64,000 bases of DNA from JBOFBH01 sp051657715 (GCA_051657715.1 JBOFLF010000035.1:29381-93380); one strand, 5' to 3'. Positions 42,878 to 51,437 are shown, counted from the first letter of the stretch. Translations and numbers: made by a program. The notes: generated by a model from the sequence alone, not told the origin.

Positions 42878-42962
42878 TACTGGCTCACCAGAAGTGACAT
42901 TTCTTGCCCTATTTTAGGATGATTCAATAGACTATTTCGTGTTGCTTTATTAGAGAGAACCG
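42878..42962 (+). promoter_or_regulatory. AT-rich upstream region and likely promoter of the egt operon
   Basis: This stretch of about 85 nt is far more AT-rich than its surroundings. TTGCCC (42904-42909) and TAGACT (42928-42933) with an 18-bp spacer could be the promoter of egtA, about 90 nt upstream of its ATG. The composition could also mark an insertion scar. Confidence 0.5.
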
Positions 42963-43030
42963 GTACGAGTGCCGGTATCGGCGTCGGGCCGTGATCGACG
43001 CTAGGTCGAGGGGCTGTCGAGAGGGTTCAG

Positions 43031-44545
43031 ATGTCGGCACGTCGCGCGCATTCAGTCTCGTCGCAGGTGCTCGATCCGGCGGCGGCTCGTCACTATCTGG
43101 TGCAGGCCGCGTTGCGTGCCAGCCCGGTCGGACGGATCGGGATCGAGCTGGAGGCGCACGCGGTCGACCAGAGCGACCCGACCGCCGCGCTGTGCTGGGA
43201 TCGGGTGCAGGCCGCCCTTGCTGGCCTGCCGCCGCTACCCGGAGCCAGCCGGGTCACCTGCGAGCCGGGCGGGCAGGTGGAGCTGTCCGGCCCGCCGTTG
43301 CTGGGACCGGTGGCCGCGGTTCAGGCACTGCGTACGGACCTGCAGGTGGTGCGTGGGCACCTTGCGTCGTGCGGTCTCGCTCTGGCGCTGCTGGGCGCGG
43401 ATCCGCTGCGGCCGCCGCGTCGGGTCAATCCCGCAGGGCGCTACGAAGCGATGCAGGCGCACTGGGAGGCGACCGGCCAGCGCGGTGCGGGCCTGGCGAT
43501 GATGTGCTCGACGGCATCCCTCCAGGTCAACGTGGACGCCGGGCCGCCGTCCGGTTGGGCACGCCGGGTGCAGCTGGTGCACGCGCTCGGCCCGGTACTG
43601 GTGGCCGTGTCCGCGTGCTCCCGCTGGGTGGGTGGCCGGGACACCGGCTGGCGGTCGGCGCGGCAGCGGATCTGGGGCGACCTGGACGTGTTGCGCTGCG
43701 CCCCGCTGCGTGGCGGACCCCACCCGGCGGACGAGTGGGCGTCGTACGCCCTGGACGCACCAGTGATGCTGGTCGATCGCTCACCTGGCGCCGAGCGGGG
43801 TGGTGTGGACGGGGGCGTTGGGCCGGGTGACCCGGGCGGTGGCATGGGGCCGGGTCACCCGGGCGGTGGCATGGGATCGGGTTACTCGGCCAGGGGTGGT
43901 GATCAGGGCCACCCGGCCGGTGGCCCTGATCCGGTCCGGGAGCGCGTGCCGTTGCGGCACTGGGTGATCGGGGCGGTGCGTCTCGGCGGCCGAACACCGT
44001 CCGTCGCCGACCTTGACCGACACCTGAGCACCTTGTTCCCCCCGGCGCGGCTGCGCGGCCACATCGAGGTCCGGTACCTGGATGCGACGCCGGAGCCGTG
44101 GTGGCCGGCGTTGGTCGCCGTCCTGGCGACGTTGGTCGACCACCCGGACGCGGCTCGGGCCGCGGCTCGGGCCGCCCACCCGGTGTCCCGAGCCTGGACG
44201 GTCGCCGCTCGCGACGGGCTAGGCGACCCGGATCTGGCTCGGGCCGCCCGGGAATGTGTGCAGATCGCCCATGACCACGCGCCTGCGCCGCTGACTGGCG
44301 AGGTCGAGCAGCTGCTGGACTTGGTATCTGGCGGTCGCAGCCCGGGCGACCTGGTCGACGAGCGCATCCGGCGCCGCGGTCCCGCAGCTGCCTTGCTGGC
44401 GCCGGGATCGTCTGGCGGTGAGCCTCGAAGCCCTCAGCCAGACAGCCCAACGTGGTCACGAGCAAGCGTTCACGAGCAAGCGTTCACGAGCAAGCGGTCA
44501 CGAGCAAGCGGTCGCGAGCGCGCGGACATGAGCGAGCGGACATGA
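43031..44545 (+). CDS. egtA: Glutamate-cysteine ligase EgtA
   Basis: A 504-aa ligase making gamma-glutamylcysteine, the sulfur donor for ergothioneine. Family blocks are GRIGIELEAHAVD, VTCEPGGQVELSGPP, GADPLRPPRRVNPAGRYEAM and MMCSTASLQVNVD; the EPGGQ-type stretch is the ATP/glutamate region. Two low-complexity regions are encoded by tandem repeats: a Gly/Pro loop (27-bp units, 43814-43894) and the C-terminus (14-bp units from 44461). The C-terminal tail is therefore unlikely to be functional. First gene of the egtABCD operon; overlaps egtB as ATGA. Confidence 0.93.
   Translation: MSARRAHSVSSQVLDPAAARHYLVQAALRASPVGRIGIELEAHAVDQSDPTAALCWDRVQAALAGLPPLPGASRVTCEPGGQVELSGPPLLGPVAAVQALRTDLQVVRGHLASCGLALALLGADPLRPPRRVNPAGRYEAMQAHWEATGQRGAGLAMMCSTASLQVNVDAGPPSGWARRVQLVHALGPVLVAVSACSRWVGGRDTGWRSARQRIWGDLDVLRCAPLRGGPHPADEWASYALDAPVMLVDRSPGAERGGVDGGVGPGDPGGGMGPGHPGGGMGSGYSARGGDQGHPAGGPDPVRERVPLRHWVIGAVRLGGRTPSVADLDRHLSTLFPPARLRGHIEVRYLDATPEPWWPALVAVLATLVDHPDAARAAARAAHPVSRAWTVAARDGLGDPDLARAARECVQIAHDHAPAPLTGEVEQLLDLVSGGRSPGDLVDERIRRRGPAAALLAPGSSGGEPRSPQPDSPTWSRASVHEQAFTSKRSRASGRERADMSERT
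43814..43894 (+). repeat. 27-bp in-frame tandem repeat in egtA
   Basis: Three 27-bp units (the second beginning GGCATGGGGCCGGGTCACCC) encode a Gly/Pro/His/Met-rich surface loop in EgtA. The third copy is diverged. Confidence 0.87.
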
Positions 44546-44550
44546 GCGAG
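44461..44550 (+). repeat. 14-bp tandem repeat at the egtA/egtB junction
   Basis: Six 14-bp units (AGCAAGCGTTCACG with progressive changes to AGCGAGCGGACATG) and a partial seventh span the last codons of egtA and the start of egtB. The unit is not a multiple of three. The last two units each contain ATG. Confidence 0.9.
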
Positions 44551-45918
44551 AGAGCCCGTGAGCGGGTGGCCCAGGCGCTCGGCCAGGCCCGTCGTCGGAC
44601 ATTGACGCTGACCGACCTGGACGAGCCGGAGCTGGTCGCTCAGCACGACCCGCTGATGAGTCCGCTGGTCTGGGACCTCGCGCACATCGGCCAGCAGGAG
44701 GATCTGTGGTTGTTGCGGGGCGGTGACGCCGCCCGCGCCGGTCTGCTGCCGCCCGACGTCGAGCAGTTGTACGACGCGTTCCGGCACACCCGGGCGGACC
44801 GTCCGGCCCTCCCGCTGTTGCCGCCGGTCCCTGCGAGGCAGTTTGTCCACGACGTCCGGGATCAGGTATGGGACCGCCTGGAGCGGACCCGCCTCGATGA
44901 CGCCCCTGGTGCGCTGTTCCCGTTCGCCATGGTGGTCCAGCACGAGCTGCAGCACGACGAGACCATGCTGGCCGCGGTGCAGTCGCGCGCCGGACCCCCG
45001 GTGCTGGGTGCGGGCCGTGCCTTGCCGCCCGGGGGTGGTCGTCTGGTTCCGGCCGCATCGATGCACGCCGACTCGGTGCTGGTTCCCGGTGGGGAGTTCG
45101 TGCTCGGTGTGGACGCCAGCGCCGAGCCGTACGCGTTGGACAACGAGCGGCCGGCGCACCGGGTGGGGCTGCCGGCGTTCCGGATCGGTCGGGTCCCGGT
45201 GACCAACGCCCAGTGGCGGGAGTTCATCGAGGACGGCGGCTACCACCAGCCTCGGTGGTGGTCGGTCCGCGGGTGGCGGCATCGGCAGCAGGCCGGGCTG
45301 CACGCGCCCCAGTTCTGGCGCCCGGACGGCGCCCGGGTGCGGTTCGGGGTGCTCGAGCCGATCCCGGACGACGAGCCGGTGCAACACGTCTGCTTCTTCG
45401 AGGCTGAGGCGTTCGCGGCCTGGGCTGGCGCCCGGCTGCCCAGCGAGGCGGAGTGGGAAAAGGCGTGCGCTTGGGATCCGGTAGCGGGCCGGCGTCGCCG
45501 GTGGCCGTGGGGCGACGCCGATCTCGCGGGCGACGTCTCGCCCGGCCGCGCGTGGCGGCTGGCCAACCTCAGCTACCCGGAGGTCAGCAGCCCGGAGGTC
45601 AGCAGCAGCGGCGGCGTCGGGGAGGCGCTGCGTCCGGCGCCGGTCGGTGCCTACCCGCAGGGCGCCTCGGCGTACGGCGTGGAGCAGCTGATCGGCGACG
45701 TGTGGGAGTGGACCAGTTCGCCGTTCGAGCCGTGGCCCGGGTTCACCCCGATGCTGTACGAGCGCTACAGCCAGCCGTTCTTCGGCGGTGCCGTCCGGGT
45801 GCTGCGCGGCGGGTCGTGGGCGGTCGCGCCGACGGCGGTGCGGCCGTCGTTCCGCAACTGGGACCTGCCGATCCGCCGGCAGATCTTCTGCGGCGTACGG
45901 CTGGCCTGGGACGCCTGA
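44542..45918 (+). CDS. egtB: Ergothioneine biosynthesis sulfoxide synthase EgtB
   Basis: A 458-aa iron-dependent enzyme joining gamma-glutamylcysteine to hercynine with O2. The N-terminal DinB-like domain carries the iron ligands in DLAHIGQQEDLWLLR and HELQHDETML. The C-terminal formylglycine-generating/sulfatase-modifying fold ends with VLRGGSWAVAPTAVRPSFRN and FCGVRLAWDA. The start is the ATG at 44542 in the ATGA overlap with egtA, within the last 14-bp repeat. A 15-bp duplication at 45576-45605 adds five residues to a loop. EgtC follows without any gap. Confidence 0.95.
   Translation: MSERARERVAQALGQARRRTLTLTDLDEPELVAQHDPLMSPLVWDLAHIGQQEDLWLLRGGDAARAGLLPPDVEQLYDAFRHTRADRPALPLLPPVPARQFVHDVRDQVWDRLERTRLDDAPGALFPFAMVVQHELQHDETMLAAVQSRAGPPVLGAGRALPPGGGRLVPAASMHADSVLVPGGEFVLGVDASAEPYALDNERPAHRVGLPAFRIGRVPVTNAQWREFIEDGGYHQPRWWSVRGWRHRQQAGLHAPQFWRPDGARVRFGVLEPIPDDEPVQHVCFFEAEAFAAWAGARLPSEAEWEKACAWDPVAGRRRRWPWGDADLAGDVSPGRAWRLANLSYPEVSSPEVSSSGGVGEALRPAPVGAYPQGASAYGVEQLIGDVWEWTSSPFEPWPGFTPMLYERYSQPFFGGAVRVLRGGSWAVAPTAVRPSFRNWDLPIRRQIFCGVRLAWDA
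45576..45605 (+). repeat. 15-bp in-frame duplication in egtB
   Basis: Two identical 15-bp units (CCCGGAGGTCAGCAG) encode PEVSS-PEVSS in a loop between the FGE-type core strands. Confidence 0.8.
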
Positions 45919-46626
45919 GTGTGCCGGCACCTGGGGTGGCTCGGCGCCCCGCGTTCGGTGCACGATCTCGTGCTGGCGCCCGAGCACGGATTGCTCAGGC
46001 AGTCGTACGCGCCGCGTCGGCAGCAGCACGGGTTGGTCAACGCGGACGGCTGGGGTGTCGGATTCTGGCGGGCGGGCGGCGGCTGGTCGCGGTGGCGCTC
46101 GACCCGGCCGATCTGGCAGGACGCGTCGCTGGCCTCGGTCGCGCCGGCGTTGTGGTCGTCCTGCGTGCTGGCGGCGGTGCGGTCGGCGACAGTCGGGATG
46201 CCGATCGAGCAGACGGCCACCGCGCCGTTCGCCCACCACGGCTGGCTGGTGTCGCACAACGGCCTGGTGGACCGCGGCGTGTTGCCGCGTCGCGGCGACG
46301 CCGAGTCGGTCTGCGACGCCGCGCTGCTGGCCGCCCACGCCGTCGCGGCGCTGGTGGCCGACGGCCCGCCCGGGTTGGCCCGGGTGGTCGCCCGGGTCGG
46401 TGCCGATGACCCGGCGGCGCGGCTGAACCTGATGCTGGCGGACGGCTCCACGCTGCTGGCCACCACCTGGGGGGACACCTTGACCAGGCTCAGCACGGGC
46501 AGCGGCACGCTGCTGGCCAGCGAGCCGTGCGACGACGACCCCGACTGGGTGGACATCCCGGATCGGCAACTGGTGCAGGTGACCGGTGAGACGGTCACCG
46601 TGACCCCCCTGGAGGAACTCGCGTGA
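45919..46626 (+). CDS. egtC: Gamma-glutamyl-hercynylcysteine sulfoxide amidohydrolase EgtC
   Basis: A 235-aa Ntn-type class II glutamine amidotransferase-like hydrolase that removes glutamate from the EgtB product. The catalytic Cys is residue 2 (MCRHLGWLGAPRSV), as the family requires. Other marks are NADGWGVGFW, FAHHGWLVSHNGLV and the C-terminal SEPCDDDPDW. The GTG start immediately follows the egtB TGA, so the genes are coupled. It overlaps egtD as GTGA. Confidence 0.95.
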   Translation: MCRHLGWLGAPRSVHDLVLAPEHGLLRQSYAPRRQQHGLVNADGWGVGFWRAGGGWSRWRSTRPIWQDASLASVAPALWSSCVLAAVRSATVGMPIEQTATAPFAHHGWLVSHNGLVDRGVLPRRGDAESVCDAALLAAHAVAALVADGPPGLARVVARVGADDPAARLNLMLADGSTLLATTWGDTLTRLSTGSGTLLASEPCDDDPDWVDIPDRQLVQVTGETVTVTPLEELA

Positions 46627-47627
46627 CGATCACCCTGCACTCGCACCTGGCTGCGACGTCCCGCCGCGAGGCGCTCGCCGCGGACGTGCGTGTCGGCCTG
46701 GCCCAGACGCCGAAGTCGTTGCCGCCCAAATGGTTCTACGACCAGCGCGGCAGTGAGCTGTTCGACCGGATCACCCGGCTCCCGGAGTACTACCTGACCA
46801 GGGCCGAGCGGCAGGTGCTGCGCGCCCGAGCCGGCGAGATAGCCGCGCTGACCCAGGCGGACACCTTGGTGGAGCTCGGCAGCGGCACCTCGGACAAGAC
46901 CCGGTTGCTGCTGGACGCCTTGCGGGACAACGGAACCCTCCAGGCCTTCGTACCGTTCGACGTCGATCAGTCGGTGCTCGACCAGGCCGGTCGGGCGATC
47001 GCCGACCGCTATCCCGGCCTGGACGTGCAGGCGGTGGTCGGTGACTTCGAGCGCCACCTCGGGCAGCTCCCGGTTCGCGGCCGACGGCTGGTGGTGTTCC
47101 TCGGCTCGACCATCGGGAACCTCGTCCCGAGCCAGCGGCGGGCATTCCTGGCTGCTCTGCGTGCCGGGTTGCGGGACGGTGACGCCTTCCTGCTCGGCGT
47201 CGACGTGGTGAAGGACCCGGCCCGCCTGGTCGCCGCGTATGACGACTCCCAGGGCGTCACCGCCGCGTTCAACCGCAACGTCCTGCGGGTGCTGCGTCGT
47301 GAGCTGGGAGCGGACGTCGACCCGGATCGGTTCACCCACGTGGCCCGGTGGAACGCCGAGCGGAAGTGGATCGAGATGTGGTTGAGATCAGCGGTGCCGC
47401 AACGGATCCGAGTTCCTGCCGTCGGCGTCGACGTCACCCTGGACGCTGGCGAGGAGGTGCTCACCGAGGTGTCGGCGAAGTTCCGCGAGGAAGGAGTGCG
47501 GGCCGAGCTCGAGGAGGCCGGGTTGCGGATGGTGCGGTGGTGGACCGACTCACCGGGTGACTTCGCCGTCTGCTTGGCGGTTCCCGGGTCCGCCGCGCTG
47601 CCGTCTGTACGGCGGGTGATGGCATGA
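46623..47627 (+). CDS. egtD: Histidine N-alpha-methyltransferase EgtD
   Basis: A 334-aa SAM-dependent enzyme trimethylating histidine to hercynine, the first intermediate of ergothioneine. Conserved blocks are PKSLPPKWFYDQRGSELFD, ITRLPEYYLTRAE, LVELGSGTSDKTR (SAM-binding), VFLGSTIGNLVPSQR and FLLGVDVVKDPARLVAAYDD. Normal length. The GTG overlaps the egtC stop. The pathway's last step (EgtE-type lyase) has no gene here; the next gene encodes a HIT protein. Confidence 0.97.
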   Translation: MTITLHSHLAATSRREALAADVRVGLAQTPKSLPPKWFYDQRGSELFDRITRLPEYYLTRAERQVLRARAGEIAALTQADTLVELGSGTSDKTRLLLDALRDNGTLQAFVPFDVDQSVLDQAGRAIADRYPGLDVQAVVGDFERHLGQLPVRGRRLVVFLGSTIGNLVPSQRRAFLAALRAGLRDGDAFLLGVDVVKDPARLVAAYDDSQGVTAAFNRNVLRVLRRELGADVDPDRFTHVARWNAERKWIEMWLRSAVPQRIRVPAVGVDVTLDAGEEVLTEVSAKFREEGVRAELEEAGLRMVRWWTDSPGDFAVCLAVPGSAALPSVRRVMA

Positions 47628-47995
47628 CCAGCCCGAGCTTGCCGCACCCGTCGGCGGACCCGGACTGCTTGTTCTGCCGCATCGTCTCCGGCGAGGTGCC
47701 GGCGGACGTGGTGGCCCAGGACGAGACCGCGATGGCCTTCGCTGATGTGCACCCGCAGGCGCCGGTGCACGTCCTGGTGATCCCGCGAGCCCATCACCCG
47801 GACGTCGGGTCGCTGGCCAGGGATGACCCGGATGCCCTGGTCGCGGTGGCCCGGATGGCCGCGGCCGTGGCCGGCGAACGGTCCGCCGGCCGGTTCCGCC
47901 TGGTCTTCAACTCCGGAGCCCAAGCCGGGCAGACGGTGTTCCACGTGCACGGGCACGTCCTGGCCGGTCGCCAGATGAGCTGGCCACCGGGATGA
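47624..47995 (+). CDS. HIT-family nucleotide hydrolase or transferase
   Basis: A 123-aa histidine-triad protein hydrolysing nucleotide phosphoramidate-type bonds (HinT-like). An N-terminal CLFCRIVSGEVPADVV block with zinc-type cysteines is followed by VHVLVIPRAHHPDV and the triad HVHGHVLAGRQMSWPPG. It overlaps the egtD stop as ATGA, so it is expressed from the egt operon. In most actinobacteria it instead sits alone before phoH, and the operon merger may be incidental. Confidence 0.95.
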   Translation: MTSPSLPHPSADPDCLFCRIVSGEVPADVVAQDETAMAFADVHPQAPVHVLVIPRAHHPDVGSLARDDPDALVAVARMAAAVAGERSAGRFRLVFNSGAQAGQTVFHVHGHVLAGRQMSWPPG

Positions 47996-48207
47996 CGTAG
48001 CGTTGCGGGCGCCGCGATGCCGAGTACCACCGGGACCGAGGGCTGCGGGAACCGAAGGTCGCCGGGAGTCGGGGACCGGGAAAGTCGAGGACCGGGAGAA
48101 AGGCCGATGGAGCAGCAGGGAATTCGGCCGGTGGACTGTGGCGGTGCGCAGCTACGATGGAAGGGACGAGTCCCCCACCGGAAGGGCACCTGGCCGATCG
48201 GCCACCC

Positions 48208-49302
48208 ATGACTGATACGTCCGATCCGAGCGACCGACCGGCTCCGTCCGCCGCCGCCCCTGGCCCGCCTCCGGTGGTCCCGCACCGGATCACCATCCCG
48301 CCTGAGGTCGCGATGGTCTCGCTGCTTGGCCCGGGGGACGAGCTGCTGCGCACGATGGAGCGGACTTTCCCCCGACTCGACCTGCACGTGCGCGGCAACG
48401 AGATGACCGTGGCCGGTCCGCCTGCCGAGGTTGCCCTGGCGGAGCGGCTGCTGGACGAGCTGCTCGCCGTCCTGGCCACCGGTCAGCCGCTCACCCGGGA
48501 CGCAGTGGAGCGTTCGGTGGCGATGTTGCGGCAGCAGACCCACGAGCACCCGGCCGACGTGCTCACCATGAACATCCTGTCCAACCGCGGTCGCAAGATC
48601 CGCCCCAAGACGCTGAACCAGAAGCGGTACGTGGACGCGATCGACACCCACACCGTCGTCTTCGGCATCGGTCCCGCTGGCACCGGCAAGACGTACCTGG
48701 CGATGGCGAAGGCCGTGCAGGCCTTGCAGGCCAAGCAGATGAACCGGATCATCCTCACCCGGCCGGCGGTGGAGGCCGGTGAGCGCCTCGGGTTCCTGCC
48801 GGGCACGTTGACCGAGAAGATCGACCCGTACCTGCGGCCGCTCTACGACGCCTTGCACGACATGCTCGACCCGGACTCCATCCCCCGGCTGATGGCTGCC
48901 GGGACTATCGAGGTCGCCCCCTTGGCGTACATGCGCGGTCGCACGCTCAACGACGCGTTCATCATCCTGGACGAGGCGCAGAACACCTCGCCGGAGCAGA
49001 TGAAGATGTTCCTCACCCGGCTTGGTTTCGGCTCGAAGATCGTGGTGACCGGTGACATCACCCAGGTGGACCTGCCAGCTGGCACCCGTTCGGGTCTGCG
49101 GGTCGTCCAGGAGATCCTGAACGACCTCGATGACGTCCACTTCGCCCGGCTGAGCAGTCAGGACGTGGTTCGGCACCGGTTGGTCGGGCAGATCGTCGAC
49201 GCCTACGGTCGATGGGATGCCGTGCAGCAGGCGGAGCTGGTCGCCCAACCGCCTTCGGGGCCGGGCCGGTCCGCCAGGCGCTCCGGGTCCGGGCGTCGGT
49301 GA
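48208..49302 (+). CDS. PhoH-like ATPase
   Basis: A 364-aa PhoH-family ATPase linked to RNA metabolism and phosphate starvation. An N-terminal KH-like region (LLGPGDELLRTMERTFPRLD) is followed by the Walker A motif FGIGPAGTGKTYLAMA and the Walker B box NDAFIILDEAQNTSPEQMKM, then VVTGDITQVDLP. The frame is open from 48157, but that ATG lies inside a -10-like TACGAT (48153-48158), so 48208 is the first usable start. It begins a cluster with ybeY, corC and (after vapBC) era, all tied to rRNA maturation or the membrane. Confidence 0.94.
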   Translation: MTDTSDPSDRPAPSAAAPGPPPVVPHRITIPPEVAMVSLLGPGDELLRTMERTFPRLDLHVRGNEMTVAGPPAEVALAERLLDELLAVLATGQPLTRDAVERSVAMLRQQTHEHPADVLTMNILSNRGRKIRPKTLNQKRYVDAIDTHTVVFGIGPAGTGKTYLAMAKAVQALQAKQMNRIILTRPAVEAGERLGFLPGTLTEKIDPYLRPLYDALHDMLDPDSIPRLMAAGTIEVAPLAYMRGRTLNDAFIILDEAQNTSPEQMKMFLTRLGFGSKIVVTGDITQVDLPAGTRSGLRVVQEILNDLDDVHFARLSSQDVVRHRLVGQIVDAYGRWDAVQQAELVAQPPSGPGRSARRSGSGRR

Positions 49303-49309
49303 GCCGCTG

Positions 49310-49828
49310 GTGAGCATCGAGGTCAACAACGAGACGGCCCATCCGGTGGACGCCGCGGAGCTGGTGGCGTTGTCCCGGCACGTCCTGGACGAGCTGCGGG
49401 TGCATCCGCGCGCGGAGCTCTCGGTGGTGCTGGTGGACGCGGCGGCGATGGAGCGGTTACACGTCCAGTGGATGGACCTGCCAGGTCCGACCGACGTGAT
49501 GAGCTTCCCGATGGACGAGCTGCGGCCGGGCAGCGACGACGACGAGGACGATCAGCAACCGACGCTGCTCGGCGACGTGGTGCTGTGCCCCCAGGTGGCG
49601 CAGCGGCAGGCGGCCGACGCAGGCCACACCGTGCAGGAGGAGCTGCTGCTGCTCACCACTCACGGCATCCTGCACCTGCTCGGCTACGACCATGCGCAAG
49701 CCGATGACGAGCGGGAGATGTTCGCCTTGCAGCGCCGGCTGCTGCTGACCTTCCTCGCCGGTCGCGGCCGCCCGGTCGCCGCTGATCCTGGTACCGACTC
49801 GGTCGTGCATCCCGGGCTGGGTGAGTGA
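49310..49828 (+). CDS. ybeY: Endoribonuclease YbeY
   Basis: A 172-aa zinc-dependent rRNA maturation endoribonuclease. The metal motif is HGILHLLGYDH (H-x3-H-x5-H), preceded by PTDVMSFPMDE and LLGDVVLCPQVAQRQA. The GTG at 49310, 8 nt after phoH, matches the family N-terminus (SIEVNNETAHPVDA); the frame is open upstream but overlaps phoH. It overlaps corC by GTGA. An acidic Asp/Glu stretch (GSDDDEDDQQ) sits in a variable loop. Confidence 0.96.
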   Translation: MSIEVNNETAHPVDAAELVALSRHVLDELRVHPRAELSVVLVDAAAMERLHVQWMDLPGPTDVMSFPMDELRPGSDDDEDDQQPTLLGDVVLCPQVAQRQAADAGHTVQEELLLLTTHGILHLLGYDHAQADDEREMFALQRRLLLTFLAGRGRPVAADPGTDSVVHPGLGE

Positions 49829-51309
49829 CCGTGACCGACCCTCCGCCAGCCTCGATGGTGATCGCGGCGATCCTGCTGGTGGTCACTGCCGCGCTGTTCG
49901 CCGCGCTGGACGCGGCGCTGAGCCGGATCAGTTCGGTGCGGGCCGGTGAGCTGGCCGAGCGCGGTCGACGGGGCGGGCCGTCCCTCGTCCTGATCACCGC
50001 GGGCAGTGCGACCACCGTGGCGGTGATGACCTTCGTCCGGGTGGTGTGCGAGGTGGTGGCCGCCATCCTGGTCACCCTCGCCACGGTCAGCCTGGTGGAC
50101 GGCACCTGGCAGCAGCTCGGCGTCGCGGCCGCGGTCATGATCGTGGTGTCCTTCGTGCTGGTTGGGGTGACTCCGCGCACCCTCGGCCGGCAGCACGCCG
50201 AGTCGTTCGCGCTCATCGGCGCGCGACCGCTGCTCGCGGTGGTCCGACTGCTCGGTCCGCTGGCTCGGCTGCTGGTGGCGGTCGGCAGCGCGGTGACCCC
50301 GGGCCGGGTACCCCGGGATGGCCCGTTCGCCAGCGAGGCGGAGTTGCGGGCGCTGCTGGACCTGGCGGGGGAGAACCGGGTCATCGAGGCCAGCGAGCAG
50401 CGGATGCTGCACTCGGTGTTCGAGTTCGGCGACACCGTGGCCCGTGAGGTGATGGTGCCGCGCACCGACATGGTGACCATCGACGATCACCAGGTGGTCC
50501 GGCAGGCGTTGTCGTTGTTCCTACGGTCCGGGTTCTCCCGGATCCCGGTGGTCGGCGCTGGGCCAGACGACGTACGCGGCATGTTGTACCTCAAAGATGT
50601 CACCCGCAAGGCGTTCCGGGATCTGGCGGATGGTCAGTCCGCCCCGGTCACCGCGGTGATGCGACCGGTGGCGTTCGTGCCGGAGACCAAGCCGGTGGCC
50701 GAGCTGCTGCGGCAGATGCAGCGCGAGCAGAATCACGTCGCGTTGGTTGTCGACGAGTACGGCGGCACCGCGGGATTGGTCACCATCGAGGACCTCTTGG
50801 AGGAGATCGTCGGCGAGATCGCCGACGAGTACGACCGTGAGCTGGAGCCGGTGGAACGGTTGGGCGACGGGTCGGTACGGGTGCGGGCATCGCTGCCGGT
50901 GGACGAGTTCGGCGAGTTGTTCGGTCGCGAGCTGGACGACGAGGAGGTGGACACCGTCGGCGGGCTGCTCGCCAAGCTGGTCGGTCGGGTGCCGATTCCC
51001 GGTGCCCGCGCTGAGCTTGACGGCCTGGAGCTGACCGCTGAGCGGTTGGCCGGGCGGCGGCACCGGATCGCCACGATCGTGGTCCGGGACCAACGCTCAG
51101 CTTCCGGGGCCACCCGCGAGCCCGACGGTCCCGAGGACGGCGCGGGCGACGACGCCCACCTCACTGCTGCCCTCCATGGTCCGCACCACAACGGTCCTGC
51201 CCTCCATGGTCCGCACCACAACGGCCCTGCCCTCCATGGTCCGCACCACAACGGCCCTGACCACCACGGTCCTGACCACCACGGATCTGCCGATCGCCAC
51301 CCTGTTTGA
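49825..51309 (+). CDS. CNNM/CorC-family transporter-associated CBS protein
   Basis: A 494-aa hemolysin-C-type membrane protein, probably a magnesium or cobalt transporter accessory. An N-terminal DUF21 (CNNM) domain has four hydrophobic segments (residues 10-150). Two CBS domains follow: VMVPRTDMVTID ... GFSRIPVVG and VVDEYGGTAGLVTIEDLLEE. A C-terminal CorC/HlyC domain (VRASLPVDEFGELFG) ends near residue 425. The final 45 residues are a His/Asn/Pro-rich tail made of a 30-bp tandem repeat and may bind metal, which is inference. The GTG start overlaps ybeY. Confidence 0.92.
   Translation: MTVTDPPPASMVIAAILLVVTAALFAALDAALSRISSVRAGELAERGRRGGPSLVLITAGSATTVAVMTFVRVVCEVVAAILVTLATVSLVDGTWQQLGVAAAVMIVVSFVLVGVTPRTLGRQHAESFALIGARPLLAVVRLLGPLARLLVAVGSAVTPGRVPRDGPFASEAELRALLDLAGENRVIEASEQRMLHSVFEFGDTVAREVMVPRTDMVTIDDHQVVRQALSLFLRSGFSRIPVVGAGPDDVRGMLYLKDVTRKAFRDLADGQSAPVTAVMRPVAFVPETKPVAELLRQMQREQNHVALVVDEYGGTAGLVTIEDLLEEIVGEIADEYDRELEPVERLGDGSVRVRASLPVDEFGELFGRELDDEEVDTVGGLLAKLVGRVPIPGARAELDGLELTAERLAGRRHRIATIVVRDQRSASGATREPDGPEDGAGDDAHLTAALHGPHHNGPALHGPHHNGPALHGPHHNGPDHHGPDHHGSADRHPV
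51169..51288 (+). repeat. 30-bp in-frame tandem repeat at the 3' end of corC
   Basis: Three 30-bp units (GCCCTCCATGGTCCGCACCA onward, nearly identical) encode ALHGPHHNGP, followed by two 15-bp half units encoding DHHGP/S. The result is a His-rich C-terminal tail. Confidence 0.93.
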
Positions 51310-51320
51310 CGGTGGTGAGC

Positions 51321-51437
51321 ATGGCTGACCTGCGAGCACGGATCGAGGCGTCTGACTTCACCGACGTCCTCACCTCGGCTTGGAGCTGGCATGGCGGGTC
51401 AGCGCCACCACCCGGTGGTGGAACGTGCCTGATCTGA
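51321..51437 (+). CDS. Possible small ORF (38 aa) after corC
   Basis: ATG at 51321 preceded by GGTGG gives MADLRARIEASDFTDVLTSA and a short Gly/Pro-rich tail, ending TGA at 51435. The N-terminal part looks like an amphipathic helix. It may be a remnant of the gene that normally separates corC from era, displaced by vapBC. I do not recognise it. Confidence 0.25.
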   Translation: MADLRARIEASDFTDVLTSAWSWHGGSAPPPGGGTCLI

